Shown here piece by piece: positions 47,185-58,466 of a stretch of DNA of 64,000 nucleotides. Source of the DNA: Heloderma charlesbogerti (taxonomy: Eukaryota > Chordata > Lepidosauria > Squamata > Helodermatidae); contig JANEZZ010001513.1 of the NCBI GenBank assembly GCA_026122225.1, forward strand, positions 1,860,001 to 1,924,000, in the 5' to 3' direction. The position numbers and the translations under genes were made by a program. The number at the start of each line of letters is the position of its first letter. The first letter of the stretch is position 1. A model generated the notes under the pieces. It was not told the origin of the DNA, ran no database searches, and saw nothing but the letters and a program-made list of their open reading frames with translations.

Positions 47185-47994
47185 TCAGCCCCCCTTCCGT
47201 TTGCCTTCCACTTTCCCTAGCATCAGCATCTTCTCCAGGGTATCCTGTCTTCTCATTATGAGGCCAAAATACTTCAGTTTTTCCTTTAATATCATCCCCT
47301 CAAGTGAGCAGTCTGGCTTGATTTCCTGGAGTATGGACTGGTTTGATCTTCTTGCAGTCCAAGGCACTCTCAGAATTTTCCTCCAACACCACAGTTCAAA
47401 AGCATCTATCTTCCTTCGCTCAGCCATCCTTATGGTCCAGCTCTCGCAGCCATAGGTTACGACAGGGAATACCATTGCTTTAACTCTGCGGACCTTTGTT
47501 GTCAGCATGATGTCTCTGCTCTTAACTATTTTATCAAGATTTTTCATTGCTGTCCTCCCAAGAAGTAAATGTCTTCTGATTTCCTGGCTCCAGTCAGCGT
47601 CTGCAGTAATCTTTGCACCTAGAAAGACTAAGTCTGTCACTGCCTCCACGTTTTCTCCCTCTATTTGCCAGTTCTCAATCAAGCTGGTTGCCATAATCTT
47701 GGGGTTTTTTAGGTTTAACTGCAACCTAGCTTTTGCACTTTCTTCTTTCACCTTCGTGATAAGGTTCCTCAGCTCCTCTTCACTTTCAGCCATCAAAGGG
47801 GTAACATTTGCATATCTGAGATTCTTAATGTTTCTTCCAGCGATTTTAACTCCAGCCTTGGCTTCATCAAGCCCAGCATGTAGCATGATGTATTCTGCAT
47901 ACAGGTTGAATAGGTAGGGTGAGAGTATACAACCCTGCCGTACTCCTTTCCCAATCGTAAACCAGTCCGTTGTTCCGTGGTCTGTTCTTACCAT
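47185..47994 (-). pseudogene. BovB reverse transcriptase, C-terminal half
   Basis: Open for 269 codons. It contains GVRQGCILSPYLFNLYAEYI (RT block 4), then NLRYANVTPLMAESEEEL where the YADD catalytic box has become YANV, then LNLKNPKIMATSLIENWQ and SWTIRMAERRKIDAFELWCW, RVPWTARRSNQSILQEIKPD. Loss of the catalytic aspartates means the enzyme could not work even if expressed. Confidence 0.88.
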
Positions 47995-48069
47995 TGCTAC
48001 TTGGTCGTTATACAGATTCCTCAGGAGGCAGACAAGATGATTTGATATCCCCGTACCTCCAAGAACTTG

Positions 48070-48573
48070 CTACAATTTGTTATGATCCACACAGTCAAAG
48101 GCTTCAGAATAGTCAATAAAACAGAAATAGATATTTTTCTGAAACTCCCTGGCTTTCTCCATTATCCAGCAGATATTGTCAATTTGGTCTCTAGTTCTTC
48201 TGCCTTTTCTAAACCCAGCTTGTACATCTGGCAATTCTCGTTCCATGAATTGCTGGAGTCTAGATAGCATCACCGATGCAATGAATATGAATTTGAGCAC
48301 ACTCCAGGAGAGAGCGGAGGACAGGAAGGCCTGGTGTGCTATGGTCCATGGGGTCACGAAGAGTCGGACACGACTTAACGACTGAACAACAACAACAACA
48401 ACAACAAAACCTTGCAAGATCTTGAGCATTAACTTACTGGCATGTGAAATAAGTGCCACTGTTCGATAGTTTGAACATTCTTTGGTGCTTCCCTTTTTTG
48501 GTATGGGGATATAAGTTGATTCCCCCCCCCCCAAACTGATGGCCATTCTTGTGTTTTCCAAATTTGCTGGCAT
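48070..48573 (-). pseudogene. BovB reverse transcriptase, N-terminal blocks, interrupted
   Basis: ECSNYRTVALISHASKLMLK, then foreign residues (FVVVVVVV, the read-through of an AAC tail), then LQQFMERELPDVQAGFRKGR and NIYFCFIDYSEAFDCVDHN. The break is the BovB 3' piece inserted at 48261-48409. Confidence 0.85.
48261..48409 (+). mobile_element. 5'-truncated BovB 3' end nested in the older BovB
   Basis: + strand text CATCACCGATGCAATGAATA, CTATGGTCCATGGGGTCACG, AAGAGTCGGACACGACTTAA and an (AAC)n tail. Its orientation is opposite to the host element and it splits the RT frame, so it arrived later. Confidence 0.85.
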
Positions 48574-49454
48574 ATGGCATGCATCACCTTGACAGCATCA
48601 TCTTGCAAGATTTTAAACAGTTCAGCTGGGATACCGTAGTCTCCTGCTGCTTTATTATTAGCAATGCTTCTTAAGGCCCATTCAACCTCACTCTTCAGGA
48701 TGCCTGGCTCTAACTGACCACACCATCAAATCTATCCCCGATATTATTATACAGATATAATAACAATATACAGATCTTCCGTATATTCTTGCCACCTTTT
48801 CTTGATCTCTTCTGCTTCTGTTAGGTCCTTGCCATCTTTGTTTTTGATCATACCCATTTTTGCCTGGAATTTGCCTCCGATGTTTCTGATTTTCTGGAAG
48901 AGGTCTCTTGTCCTTCCTATTCTGTTATCTTCTTCTGCTTCCGTGCATTGCTTGTTTAAAAATAATTCCTGATCTCTTCTGGCTAACCTCTAGAATTTTG
49001 CATTTAATTGGGCATATCTCCCCCTATCACTGTTGCCTTTTGCTTTCCTTCTTTCTTGGGCTACTTTCAATGTCTCAGCAGACAGCCATCTTGCCTTCTT
49101 GGTTTTCTTTTTCTTTGGGACATTTTTTGTTGCCGCCTCCTGAACAATGTTGCAAACTTCTGTCCATAGTTCTTCCAGGACCCTATCTACTAAATCTAGT
49201 CCCTTAAATCTATTCTTTACCTCCACTGCATATTCATGAGGAATATTAGTGAGCTCATATCTAACTGATCTATGGGTCTTCCCTATTCTCTTTAGTCTGA
49301 TTCTAAATTGTGCAATAAGAAGTTCGTGATCTGAACTACAATCAGCTCCAGGTCTTGTTTTTACCATCTGCATAGATGTCCGCCACCTTTGGCTACAAAG
49401 GATGTAGACAATCTGATTTCGGTGTCGACCATCTGGTGAATTCCATGTATAAAG

Positions 49455-49989
49455 TCATCTTTTAGGGTGTTGGAAGAGAGTGTTTGTTATGCACAGTAAG
49501 TTGTCTTGACAAAATTCTATCAGCCTATGTCCCGCTTCATTTTGTTCTCCCAGACCATGCTTGCCTGTAATTCCAGGTGACGTTTGACTACCCATTCCAG
49601 TCTCCTGTAATGAAAATAACATCACTTTTTGGCGTATTATCCAGTAGGTGCTGCAGATCCTCATAGAACTGATCTACTTCTGCTTCTTCAGCATCTGTGG
49701 TTGGGGCATATATTTGGATCACTGTGATGTTAAATGCCTTACCCTGAATTCGAATTGAGATCATTCTGTCATTTTTTGGATTGTATCCAAGCACTGCTTT
49801 AGCCACTTTATTATTAATTATGAAGGCTACTCCATTTCTTCTGTGGTCCTCTTGTCCACAGTAGTAGATCTGGTGGTCATCTGATGTGAAGTGGCCCATT
49901 CCAGTCCATTTCAGTTCACTGACACCCCAAATGTCTATATTTAATCTTGATATCTCCCCAATAACCACATCCAATTTGCCCTGGCTCAT
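49455..49989 (-). pseudogene. BovB APE-type endonuclease
   Basis: Frame 49588-49989 reads LNIDIWGVSELKWTGMGHF (catalytic Glu in the SELKW block), FNITVIQIYAPTTDAEEAEV and IFITGDWNG (the GDWN metal-site motif). It continues with a frame change in 49455-49664. Start and downstream link to the RT are broken. Confidence 0.8.
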
Positions 49990-50067
49990 AGATCTTACAT
50001 TCCAGGTTCCTATGGTGTGTTGATCTTTAGAACATCGTATTCGTTGTTCACCACCAGCACCGTCAGC

Positions 50068-50854
50068 TACGGGTGGACGAAAGTCCCTTACCTGTCCTCG
50101 AAGGACGTTCGCGGTGGGGGGGAGGCGCTTCGCTGCTCCCCCCGTGAAATTCAGACCGGGGAGAAGGCTTAAAAAAAAACCAAAAAAACGCCCCCTGATA
50201 GGCTACGTGACGATTCACGTAGCCTATCACGGCTAGATCTGCAAAGTCAGCCGTGATAGGCTACGTCAATCGTCACGTAGCCTATCACGGGTGACTTAAA
50301 AAAAAAAAAAAAAGCGTGTACGCTAATGGCGGCCCCCATAGGGAGCTGCCATTCGCATTCCTTATTTAGTCGCTGTAGTCTACGTAAATCTTTACGTAGA
50401 CTACAGCGACCAAATAAGGAACGGGAATGGCGGCTCCCTATGGGGGCCGCCATTATCCGTACACACTTTTTTTTTAAAGTCACCTGTGATAGGCTACGTG
50501 ACGATTCACGTAGCCTATCACGGCTGACTTTGCAAATCTAGCCGTGATAGGCTACGTTAATCGTTACGTAGCCTATCAGGGGGCGTTTTTTTTTCCTCTT
50601 TTATTGCAATGGTGGCGGCGGCGGCAGCCGGTCGAAAGACCGGCTGCCGCTCCCGCCCCGCTCGAACACCCGCCGAACCGCCAGCTGGACCCGCCGCCGG
50701 GAGGGACATTCGGTGAAGGTAAGTCCCGTCCCGGGGTGGGGTGCGGGGGGTGGGGGGGGGTTCGGAGGATTTCTCCCCGAAACTTGTTCGGGGGGCCGAA
50801 CACGTTGGTGCTCGGCCCCCCGAAGTTTCGGGGAGAAATTCTCCGCCAACCCTA
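50068..50854. mobile_element. 787-bp GC-rich foldback element of nested hairpins, hAT-like
   Basis: Inserted in the BovB 5' UTR. Ends TACGGGTGG and CCAACCCTA are imperfect inverted repeats (7 of 9). Flanks CCGTCAGC (50060-50067) and CCATCAGC (50855-50862) form an 8-bp duplication with one mismatch. Between 50183 and 50594 lies a palindrome of about 410 bp centred near 50388. Within each arm are two smaller perfect hairpins built on TGATAGGCTACGT, at 50196-50229, 50251-50290, 50486-50521 and 50545-50578, and the centre is a hairpin at 50371-50409. To the right are a hairpin with GAAA loop (50623-50648) and one of about 38-bp arms (50765-50845). No transposase. Confidence 0.8.
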
Positions 50855-51215
50855 CCATCAGCCGCTAGCCGTCCTTTCGGCTTTGAGCTAGCTGTGTCAT
50901 CACAGCTGGGGATAGTTGAACTTATCCTCTGTTCCTCCCCAGTAGCATTTTGACCATCTTCCGACCTGGGAGTTCCATCTTCCGATGGTATACCGACATA
51001 TCTTTGGTTGTACTGATCCATTTAGTTTTCACGGCAAGAATACTGGGGTGGGTTGCCATTACCTTCCCAGGGATCATATTTAGTCTGACCTCTCTGCCAT
51101 GACCTTCCCGTCTTGGGTGCCCCTTCACGGTTTAGCTCATGGCATCATTGAGGTGCTCAAGCTCCAGCACCATGACAAGGTAACGATCTCCTTTGCTGGA
51201 ATGACTGACAATTCA

Positions 51216-52701
51216 GTCTTCTGCTTCACAATAATTATGTTTATCAAATAATTACTAGATAATTATGTTTTCCAAATAATAGATTTCTTCCGGTGTTCCT
51301 AGTAAGATAAGGTAGCAGTCCTTGCATCATCCTACCATTCTCGGCTTCTCTTTGATCTTAGTCAAATAGTTATGGATTTCACATTCACAATCAGCAGCAA
51401 ATCAAAGCATTCCAAAAAAGCTGCTGTTGTGAAGTTTACTGTCAAGAATGCCAGTCTGCTTTTCCACCGTGAAGCCAGGCCTTGCTCTCACGTATGATGC
51501 AACCACCTGTGAGTGTGTTACCTAGGAAGCTCCTCGGTCCTGCTGCTCAAGGCCAGGCTCAAGTCCTCGTTAACTGGGAAAGAGGTAACAGCTGGGTTTG
51601 GTGGGAAGATCCTGCCTCCTTCTGGGGTGAGGGTGGTGGGCCCAAGAACTGGGATGGTGATTGGTTGAGGGAAATTGGCCTTAGGTTGCCAGGGCTGAGC
51701 CTTAAAAGGAGCTGGGGCAGAGGTGTGGTTGTCTCCCCTCATTATGGTGGTCTTTGGACCTGGCTCAATGGCTGGACTCTATCCCAGGAGGCCCTCACTT
51801 CGGTATGTACAAGGATAGGTTAGCCAGCTTTTGTTATTTTGTTTGAGTGTGTGGTTAAAAGGCTCTCTATGTATAAAGGTTCTTTCTTCTGAAGATCTTA
51901 GCTTTGTACCCATCTGTACAATCTACCACCTCCACTCTTCCCTTTTCCTCTACCCCTCTTCCCTAAATAAACATGTATCTAACTTAAGGTTGGTGCAATT
52001 CCTTCTGGGTAACCTCAGTGCTAATTTCAGTGCCTCTTGGCCTGAGAGGGTGGCTACTGGGTGTTTTTTGGGAATTTGAGGCCAGAATTAGCCTGTCCTA
52101 GCTTACAGGGGAGTTGGAACTGGTTCCAATGCTCCTTTACATTCACCAATCAGATTTATCACCTCTTGGGAATGCTAAACCTCCTGAAGCATCTATCTTC
52201 CATCCAATATTGTTTACCATCCTGAAGTTCTGGTTCATATTTGTTTTTAAATTTCACTGTTAATTCCTCATCTATATACAGGGAGCATTCTATACCATCC
52301 TCTTTTCATGGTGAGGACATGTATTATATAGGTTGTGTGGTGTTTTCCCAGCTGGTGAATGCTCTTCACTTTTTGCTAGGTTTGGGGTTGTGGTATTTCG
52401 TGTCCATCTTTCCCTTCAGCAAACAGCCAACATATACCACTCCAAACAACTCACTCTTTTGAATGTTTTCACTTTTTGTGGAGTACTCTTTTTTTTAAAA
52501 GATTAAGGAAAAGTGTAGTTTTGGCTATCTTTTGGCATCAGCTTTATTCACTTCTAGATTTCATTATTAAACTGAATCTGCAAACTGTTTAAGGCCATGA
52601 ACTACAGACCTTTAAATCAAGATGAATGATTAGGTGGCATTGTCCTTTCCTGCTTAATTCAGCCTTCTAAGACTAATGGTATTTTTGTACAGATAGATAT
52701 T
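51216..52701. other. Intron sequence; possible old solo LTR within 51500-52140
   Basis: A TTAAAA box near 51700 and AATAAA at about 51964 with a nearby TGTGAG start would fit an LTR, but no ends with a matching target duplication could be found. Otherwise unclassified. Confidence 0.25.
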
Positions 52702-53123
52702 GGCCTGGTTCACATGTAACAACATGGATTGTTTAAACCATGGATTGTTGGGGCTGTGAGGGAGAGAGTGAGCTGCCTCCTGCCTGCTTGCCACTTCGCA
52801 GCCAGTTTCTCACACAGTCCAGAAGTGTCTTGTTCTTAGGTTGTTGGATGCAATGTCCAAACCTAGAATTCTGGGTTGTTGAGGGACAAACAACCCAGAG
52901 TTTTAACACATGGATTGCTGCTGGGTTAAAATTCTAGCTTGTTGTCCCTCAACAACCCAGAGTTCCAGGTTCAGACTTTGTATCAAACAGGCCAGACATG
53001 GGATAGCATTCCTGGATTGTTTATGAAAGCTGATATAAAGCGGAAGTGGCGAGCACTCTGGTGCAGCCTCACTGATCCATGGATTAAACAACCCATGAAC
53101 TGGCATTACGTATAAACCAGGTC
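52702..53123. mobile_element. Foldback MITE with GGCCTGGTT ends
   Basis: About 422 bp. Left arm GGCCTGGTTCACATGTAACA, ATGGATTGTTTAAACCATGG; right arm CCATGGATTAAACAACCCAT and AAACCAGGTC. Inner arms GGGTTGTTGAGGGACAA and TTGTCCCTCAACAACCC also pair. ATT lies on both sides. Superfamily not certain. Confidence 0.75.
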
Positions 53124-53487
53124 ATTGTTTGACTTTCATTCAAAGACTCTCAGTTCACTACTAGAATTCTTGCATCTTGCTGCTGAGAGGTCTTATCCCT
53201 TCGGAAAAATCAGAGCTATGACTTGTGCCCTTTAGAGTGTCCCCTCTTATTCTCCCCTTATTTTTAAACATCCCCTATTTGTGGCAGCCTGGTATATATA
53301 GCTAGATATGGCACATATATTAATCATACACTACACCCACAGCAAGTGTTTTCTAGGCATCCTAATCTTGGGAATTGTCCTCAGATCTTCCTACAGCACT
53401 ATATCAACAGGGAATACAGCTTGTACTTCAACTTTGCTTCCAATTCACTCATGCAAATCTCAAGAGTTCATTGTTACATCTCTCTCA

Positions 53488-53871
53488 TAGGGAAGTCAGA
53501 GGAATCTGTCTGGGGGGTGAAGTTCGCCAAGTTTTTGGCAGCTGCTCTCCCCCTCCCCCCGGTCTCCAGCTTACTTACCTGAGAGCTGGCCCAACTTGAT
53601 CTGTACTGAGTCGGGCCAGCTCATGGATTTTCATCCCCCCCCCAATTTGTGCGAATTTGGGGCATACTACGCACCTGCAGTTTGTGCATATTAAGCATAT
53701 TACGGCTGCAAGTTGCACAAATTATGGCCGCAATTTGTGTAAATGGCAATTTAAGGGGAAGCCCCCTGCGAAAATTCCCAGATTTGGAGAAAAAGGCCCC
53801 AGCTTGGCTTGCATTTGCCAAGCTTGCATTTGCCAAAAAAGGGCCAGATTTCCCTATGATGGGCATCGCTA
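53488..53871. mobile_element. hAT-like non-autonomous element, TAGGGATG family
   Basis: 384 bp with a perfect 8-bp duplication CTCTCTCA (53480-53487 and 53872-53879). Ends TAGGGAAG and GCATCGCTA. The core carries AATTTGTGCGAATTTGG, GTTTGTGCATATTAAGC and GTTGCACAAATTATGG, the same TGCA-rich style as 12886 and 27550. The open frames across it are not genes. Confidence 0.8.
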
Positions 53872-53879
53872 CTCTCTCA

Positions 53880-55057
53880 AGGACGTCCTAGATGCATCAT
53901 GTTTCTGGTACTATTGTACTGTCCTGGAAAAGTCCATCTAGGTGGGAGCAGATGATGACCAAACCCAACTATAACACAGCAGTGCTGCAGTTAGTTCAGC
54001 CAAACCAGCAGATCCCAGGGAGAGCTGAGGAATTAGGCAAAAGCTGTTTGGTTCAGCCATGCTTCAGGAGCTGTAATCCAGCCTGGCCCAGCCCTAAGAA
54101 TCCCTTTGATAAGAATGCATGGATGACAGAGGTATAAATGAAATTAGTCTGATTAAACAGAGACTTCCAAAATTAATACTGATTTTTCATTTGATAAAAG
54201 GATTGTGTAATACTATCTTCCTAGGTCTCATTATGGTTGTAACCACTTTTTGCATGGTCCTGTAGAGGTGAAACCTGATTGTCTTCTCATCCTTTCAAAG
54301 TCACTGTGTGATTGGCAGCTACTTTGAAAGTAAAATTCATACTCCTCCATCTCTACCCTCAACTCCTAATTCAGGGATTACCTTACTGAAGCACAGGACA
54401 ATAAGCAAGTGCATCCATCACTTACCTGGTCTTGATTTTGCCCTAATTCTACAAACATGGGAAATAATAGTATAGTATCTTTGCAATCAATCTCTGATGA
54501 GAACAAGATTAAGCTTTAAATACTGCAAACAGACCTATACATCTCATTACTATAAAGATTTAAACAACAGAAGGAAATTTAGGAGAGAGCAATAAACATG
54601 GAAGGAAGCAATTAGAGGAAGGAATGTAACTCTACACTAGTAAAGCTTCAGTTTAGGCTCAGGTTTTAGGACTTCTAGAGCAGCTCATAAACTAAAGTTC
54701 AGAAACAGACTCATCCCAAGTTTGAGAGATCAGCTTTTCTATTCATTGAGTTTAAAAAACACACAAAAGGGGACTTCTTTAATTACCTACCCCTTGTCAT
54801 CCCCCTCAGCCCCTTGCAGGGGAGCCTAAACCACATCCCTTCCTAAATCACCTGCCTATTGTCCCCTCCAGCAACCCATTTACTATTGTCTGCTCCCCTG
54901 AACAGAAAATCTCCACTCCTAGGGGACTCAATTGACCTAAATTTCCACTCACTGGAAGCGAGTGCAGGCCAGTAGTTCAGCCACAACCTCTGTTGCTTTT
55001 TAAATGAGGCCCTCTAATCAGGTTGACTGCTGCAGCAGCTGGGGCAAGATAGCTAGA
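53880..55057. other. Intron sequence, no gene recognised
   Basis: Unclassified; no exon or repeat of known class seen. Confidence 0.4.
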
Positions 55058-57180
55058 GCTATATAAGGAGGTAGGCTTGCGAGGGAGCCCAGCTCTCCAA
55101 ATGTGAAGAGCCTCCAGTGACAGAGCATCAGGACACAAGCATGTTAAGCAACAGGGTGAGGAGGCCAGGGCAGTTGACTCTTCCTTGCCTTCTCCTAGTA
55201 AGTAACTATAAATACATTGCTCGCCTTCTCCTAGTAAATAACCTGAGTTTCCCAGGTAAACATTCTAATACCTACAATTAAAAAACAGTTATGAAAGTAG
55301 AAAGCCACCAGAGGTGTGTGGCTATCTAGTGTATTGCATTAAGTGCTACATGTATGAGTGCCAGCTGGACAGACATTGTGGGTGTGTGCTCAGCATAATG
55401 AGCTCCTGGCTCTCAGGAAACAAATACGTTTCCTTGAAGCCAATGTTGCTGACCTGGAGAAGCTAAGAGAGGCAGTGAGGTTCATGGATGAGACCTTTGG
55501 GAACCTAATAGCAGTGTCCCAGTCCCTGGGTGACAGTTCCTCTGCTTTCAAAGGGATGGGAGTCTTATGGAAGAAGGGTGTTATTCTGAGGAAGAATGAA
55601 ATGATCCCATAGAAGGGACTAATTCCTCAGAAGATGAACAAATATGGCTTGTGAGGGGTATGTAGACCACATGGTAAAGTGCATGCCTGTTAAGAAAGCT
55701 GCGGATATCATGTGCAGTCTAGATAGCTTTGTAGATAGTGGTGGGGCATAGTCAGTGGTTGTGGTCCATGTTGGTACCAATGATGTGGGAAAAGGTAGTT
55801 GTCCTGGAAGCCAAATTTAGGTTGCTAAGTAGGAGGCTGAAATCCAGGACCACCAAGGTGGCTTTCTCTGAAATCCTACCTGTTTCACACACAGGCCCAG
55901 CTGGAGAGTCCCAATGCATGGATGATATGGTGGTGTAGAGAAGAATGGTTCAGATTTGTTAGGCACTGGGGAACATTTTGGGACAAGCCAGACCTGTACA
56001 AGAGGGATGGGCTCTACTTGAACCAGAATGGAACCACACTGCTGACACTTAAAATGAAAAAGGTGGCAGAGTACTTTTTAAACTGAATCCTGGGAGAAAG
56101 CTGACAGGTGCTGGGAAACATCTGATTTGGGTTTAAACCAGGGGACAAAAATGTTTCTGATTGCCCAAATGGAGACATGGAGGAAATAGGCCATGAGCAT
56201 ATGGTGAAACATGATAGCCAGTCAAAGTGGCCCAAGTGCCATAGCAGAAGATGCACATGCTGGAGACATCTGGGGAGGGACACCATGTAGAGGCATTTCT
56301 AGCCCAATGCTAGAAGCCTCCAAGCCAAAATAGGAGAGTTTGAGTGCCTGGTTTTAAAGGAAAACCTAGATACAGTGGACATAACAGAAACCTGGTGGAA
56401 AGGAGAGAACCGGTAGGATACAGTCATCTCTGGATATAAACTCTATAGGAAGGACAGGGAAGGGCATACTGGAGGAAGTATTGCTTTATACCTCAAAGAG
56501 GGCATTGTGTCAGGTAGACTAGAAAACCTAAAAGAGGCAGATTTCTCCACAGAAGTGCTGTAGGTGACAATACTGGGCTCCAAAACTAATTTAGCACTAG
56601 GAACATGCTATTGTCCCCCAGGCCAGAATATTCAGGGTGATCTTGAGATGGAAAATGAAATCAGGGAGGCCTCCAAATGAGGAAGTGTTGTAATAATGGG
56701 TGACTTCAATTACCCCCACATTGACTGGATAAATGCATGTTCCAGTCACAACAAAAAAGTTAAAATTTATTGATGCCCTAAACAACTGTGCCCTAGACCA
56801 GTTGGTCATAGAACTGACCAGAGGAGAGGCGATCCTGGATTTAATCCTAAGTGGTGTCACCCAGGACCTAGTACGAGATGTAAATCTTGTTGAACCAATT
56901 GGCAACAGTGACCACAGCGCTATCAGATTTAATATATAAGTGGAAAATTGCCAAGGAAGTCCACCACAGTCATGCTGAGACTTCAAAAGAAGTAACTTCT
57001 CTAAATGAGGGAACTGGTAAAAATGAAGTTGAAAGTGGGAGTCTAGAGGGTTAAATGCTTCAAAATGCTTAGAGGTTACTCAAAACCACAATAATAGAAA
57101 CTAAGCTAGAACGTATACCACAGGTTAGGAAAGGTAGCACCGAGTCTAAAAGGTCACCAGCATGGTTGACTAGCAGTCCT
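55058..57180 (+). mobile_element. CR1 LINE with ORF1 and endonuclease remnant
   Basis: + strand CR1 copy that, unusually, keeps 5' regions. ORF1 part: an open frame 55358-55612 with the coiled coil NELLALRKQIRFLEANVADL, then HVGTNDVG-type coding near 55768 and DGLYLNQNG near 56010, the blocks of the SGNH-esterase-like domain of CR1 ORF1. ORF2 endonuclease: GDFNYPHIDWINA near 56701 and ALDQLVIELTRGEAILDLIL in 56733-56939. Several stops and frame changes. The 5' edge is approximate; a TATATAAGG box lies at about 55060. Confidence 0.75.
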
Positions 57181-57185
57181 GTAAA

Positions 57186-57495
57186 TGGACATGTGGACCA
57201 AATTAAAAGTGCTTGTTTTAACCCTTAAAACCTTAAACATCATGGGTCCAGGTTACCTGATGGAATATCTCCTCCCATTTCTGGATCCTAAGGCCACATT
57301 TTCCAATGTTCTCCTCTGGGTGCCCTCACCGATTGAGGCAAGGTGGGTGGCTACAAGAGAGGGGGGCTTTTCAGTGGTGGCACCCCTGTTTTTCTCTGGT
57401 TTTATTCTGTGTTGTTTTACCTTTCTTTTTTGCTTGTAACCCAGAGAACTATGGTTATTGGAGACAGTCTTAAAAAGAAATGAATATATGGGTGG
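57186..57495 (+). mobile_element. L2 LINE 3' end
   Basis: Frame 57185-57439 has KVLVLTLKTLNIMGPGYLME and GGFSVVAPLFF, the L2 C-terminal block; the 3' UTR ends TTGTAACCCAGAGAACTATG. Confidence 0.7.
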
Positions 57496-57829
57496 TACCA
57501 TATGGGCCCTCAAATAGGAATGAAAAATTCACATCTATACGATTCTTTTGGTGGTAATGAGAAATCAGGCTAGTGTAAGAAAGTGGGGCCCGATGACCTC
57601 TTTTAAATGTTTTGAAAATACTGCCAGCAATGGTTCAGATTCTTGAAAATAATAATACCTCAAAGGAACCTGATGAAGTGCTGCTATTTGGAATTTAAAC
57701 AGGCTTCTGTCATTTGCATAGCAATGCAAGAGATCATTATATACACACAACAAAGCAAAAGAGCACAGTGTTGCCAAGGCTATTAATTGCCATCCTAGAT
57801 CAATTGCTCAGCCTACCACTGAAGTGGAA
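57496..57829. other. Intron sequence, nothing recognised
   Basis: No classified element or exon. Confidence 0.4.
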
Positions 57830-57899
57830 ATAAATAATTTTTGCACCATATTATACTGTGAATGAAAAGCATCATAATGTGACAATCTCATCATTAGAA

Positions 57900-58003
57900 A
57901 GAGACTAACAGTGGATCAACCTTGAAAGGTTGTCACAGAGAGGAAGGCCAGCATCTCTTCTTGACCATCCCAGAATGGAGGACATGGAATAATGGGCTCA
58001 ACT
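57900..58003 (+). mobile_element. CR1 3' UTR, part upstream of the ERV
   Basis: TTGTCACAGAGAGGAAGGCC and GAATGGAGGACATGGAATAA then GGGCTCAA, which continues after the provirus at 63933 with AAGTTACAGGAAGCCAGATT. The two parts were one CR1 3' region before the ERV inserted. Confidence 0.7.
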
Positions 58004-58461
58004 TGTTATAGAAATTTCAGTTGGGATATGTCTGTTATCCCATGATTTTATAAGCTAGGCTATGTCTATTCTACCTCTGTGTGAGATTGCCATGCTAAAC
58101 AAAGACACAGTGCCTTATCAGAGAATCAGGAATGCCAAGAATGTGTTTACATAGTACACAACTATCTCTCTGCTGTCTCTCTCTATGCATGCCTGAGTAT
58201 GTAAAAGATGTTGTCTGTTTCCTGTCTCCCTTTCAGCTAGACAAAAAAGGTGGTAGAGAGCAGGCGTAAGACAGCCCCCAGAGACTTGTGTATATAAGCC
58301 TCTAGATCACATTATTTGATTGTGATCTTTGTTGGTGCGTTAGCCCCAAAGGTTGCCTTATTCTGCAGAATAAAATCATGTTGGACCAGATCGCTGCCTC
58401 CTCTCGTTCTTGGTAAACAAATTGGAAAGTCTACCAGGGAAAGAACACAATTTTTGTAACA
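58004..58461 (+). repeat. 5' LTR
   Basis: 458 bp, begins TGTTATAGAAATTTC and ends TTTTTGTAACA. TATATAA at 58291-58297 is the likely core promoter and AATAAA at 58369-58374 the poly(A) signal, so R is short and lies around 58320-58395. Compared with the 3' LTR I count 4 substitutions and no gap. Confidence 0.95.
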
Positions 58462-58466
58462 ATTTC

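Larger units (their letters stand above)
47030..51215 (-). mobile_element. Near full-length BovB (RTE clade) LINE with two later insertions
   Basis: The 3' end is a (GTT)n run at 47030 on the + strand, the AAC tail of BovB. Going upstream are the RT (47185-48570), a linker (48990-49373), the APE endonuclease (49455-49989) and a 5' UTR reaching about 51215. Subtracting the foldback at 50068-50854 and the BovB piece at 48261-48409 leaves about 3.25 kb, the usual BovB length. The 5' edge is approximate. BovB is patchily shared by squamates and ruminants through horizontal transfer. Confidence 0.88.

Noticed and set aside
47027..47917. Plus-strand open frames at 47027-47455 and 47507-47917
   Set aside because: They are antisense shadows of the BovB reverse transcriptase.
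50557..51021. 154-codon minus-strand frame and companions in a GC-rich island, looking like a CpG-island first exon
   Set aside because: The frame crosses the foldback element into BovB 5' UTR; its composition follows the hairpins, and a GTAAGT nearby is within the mobile element.
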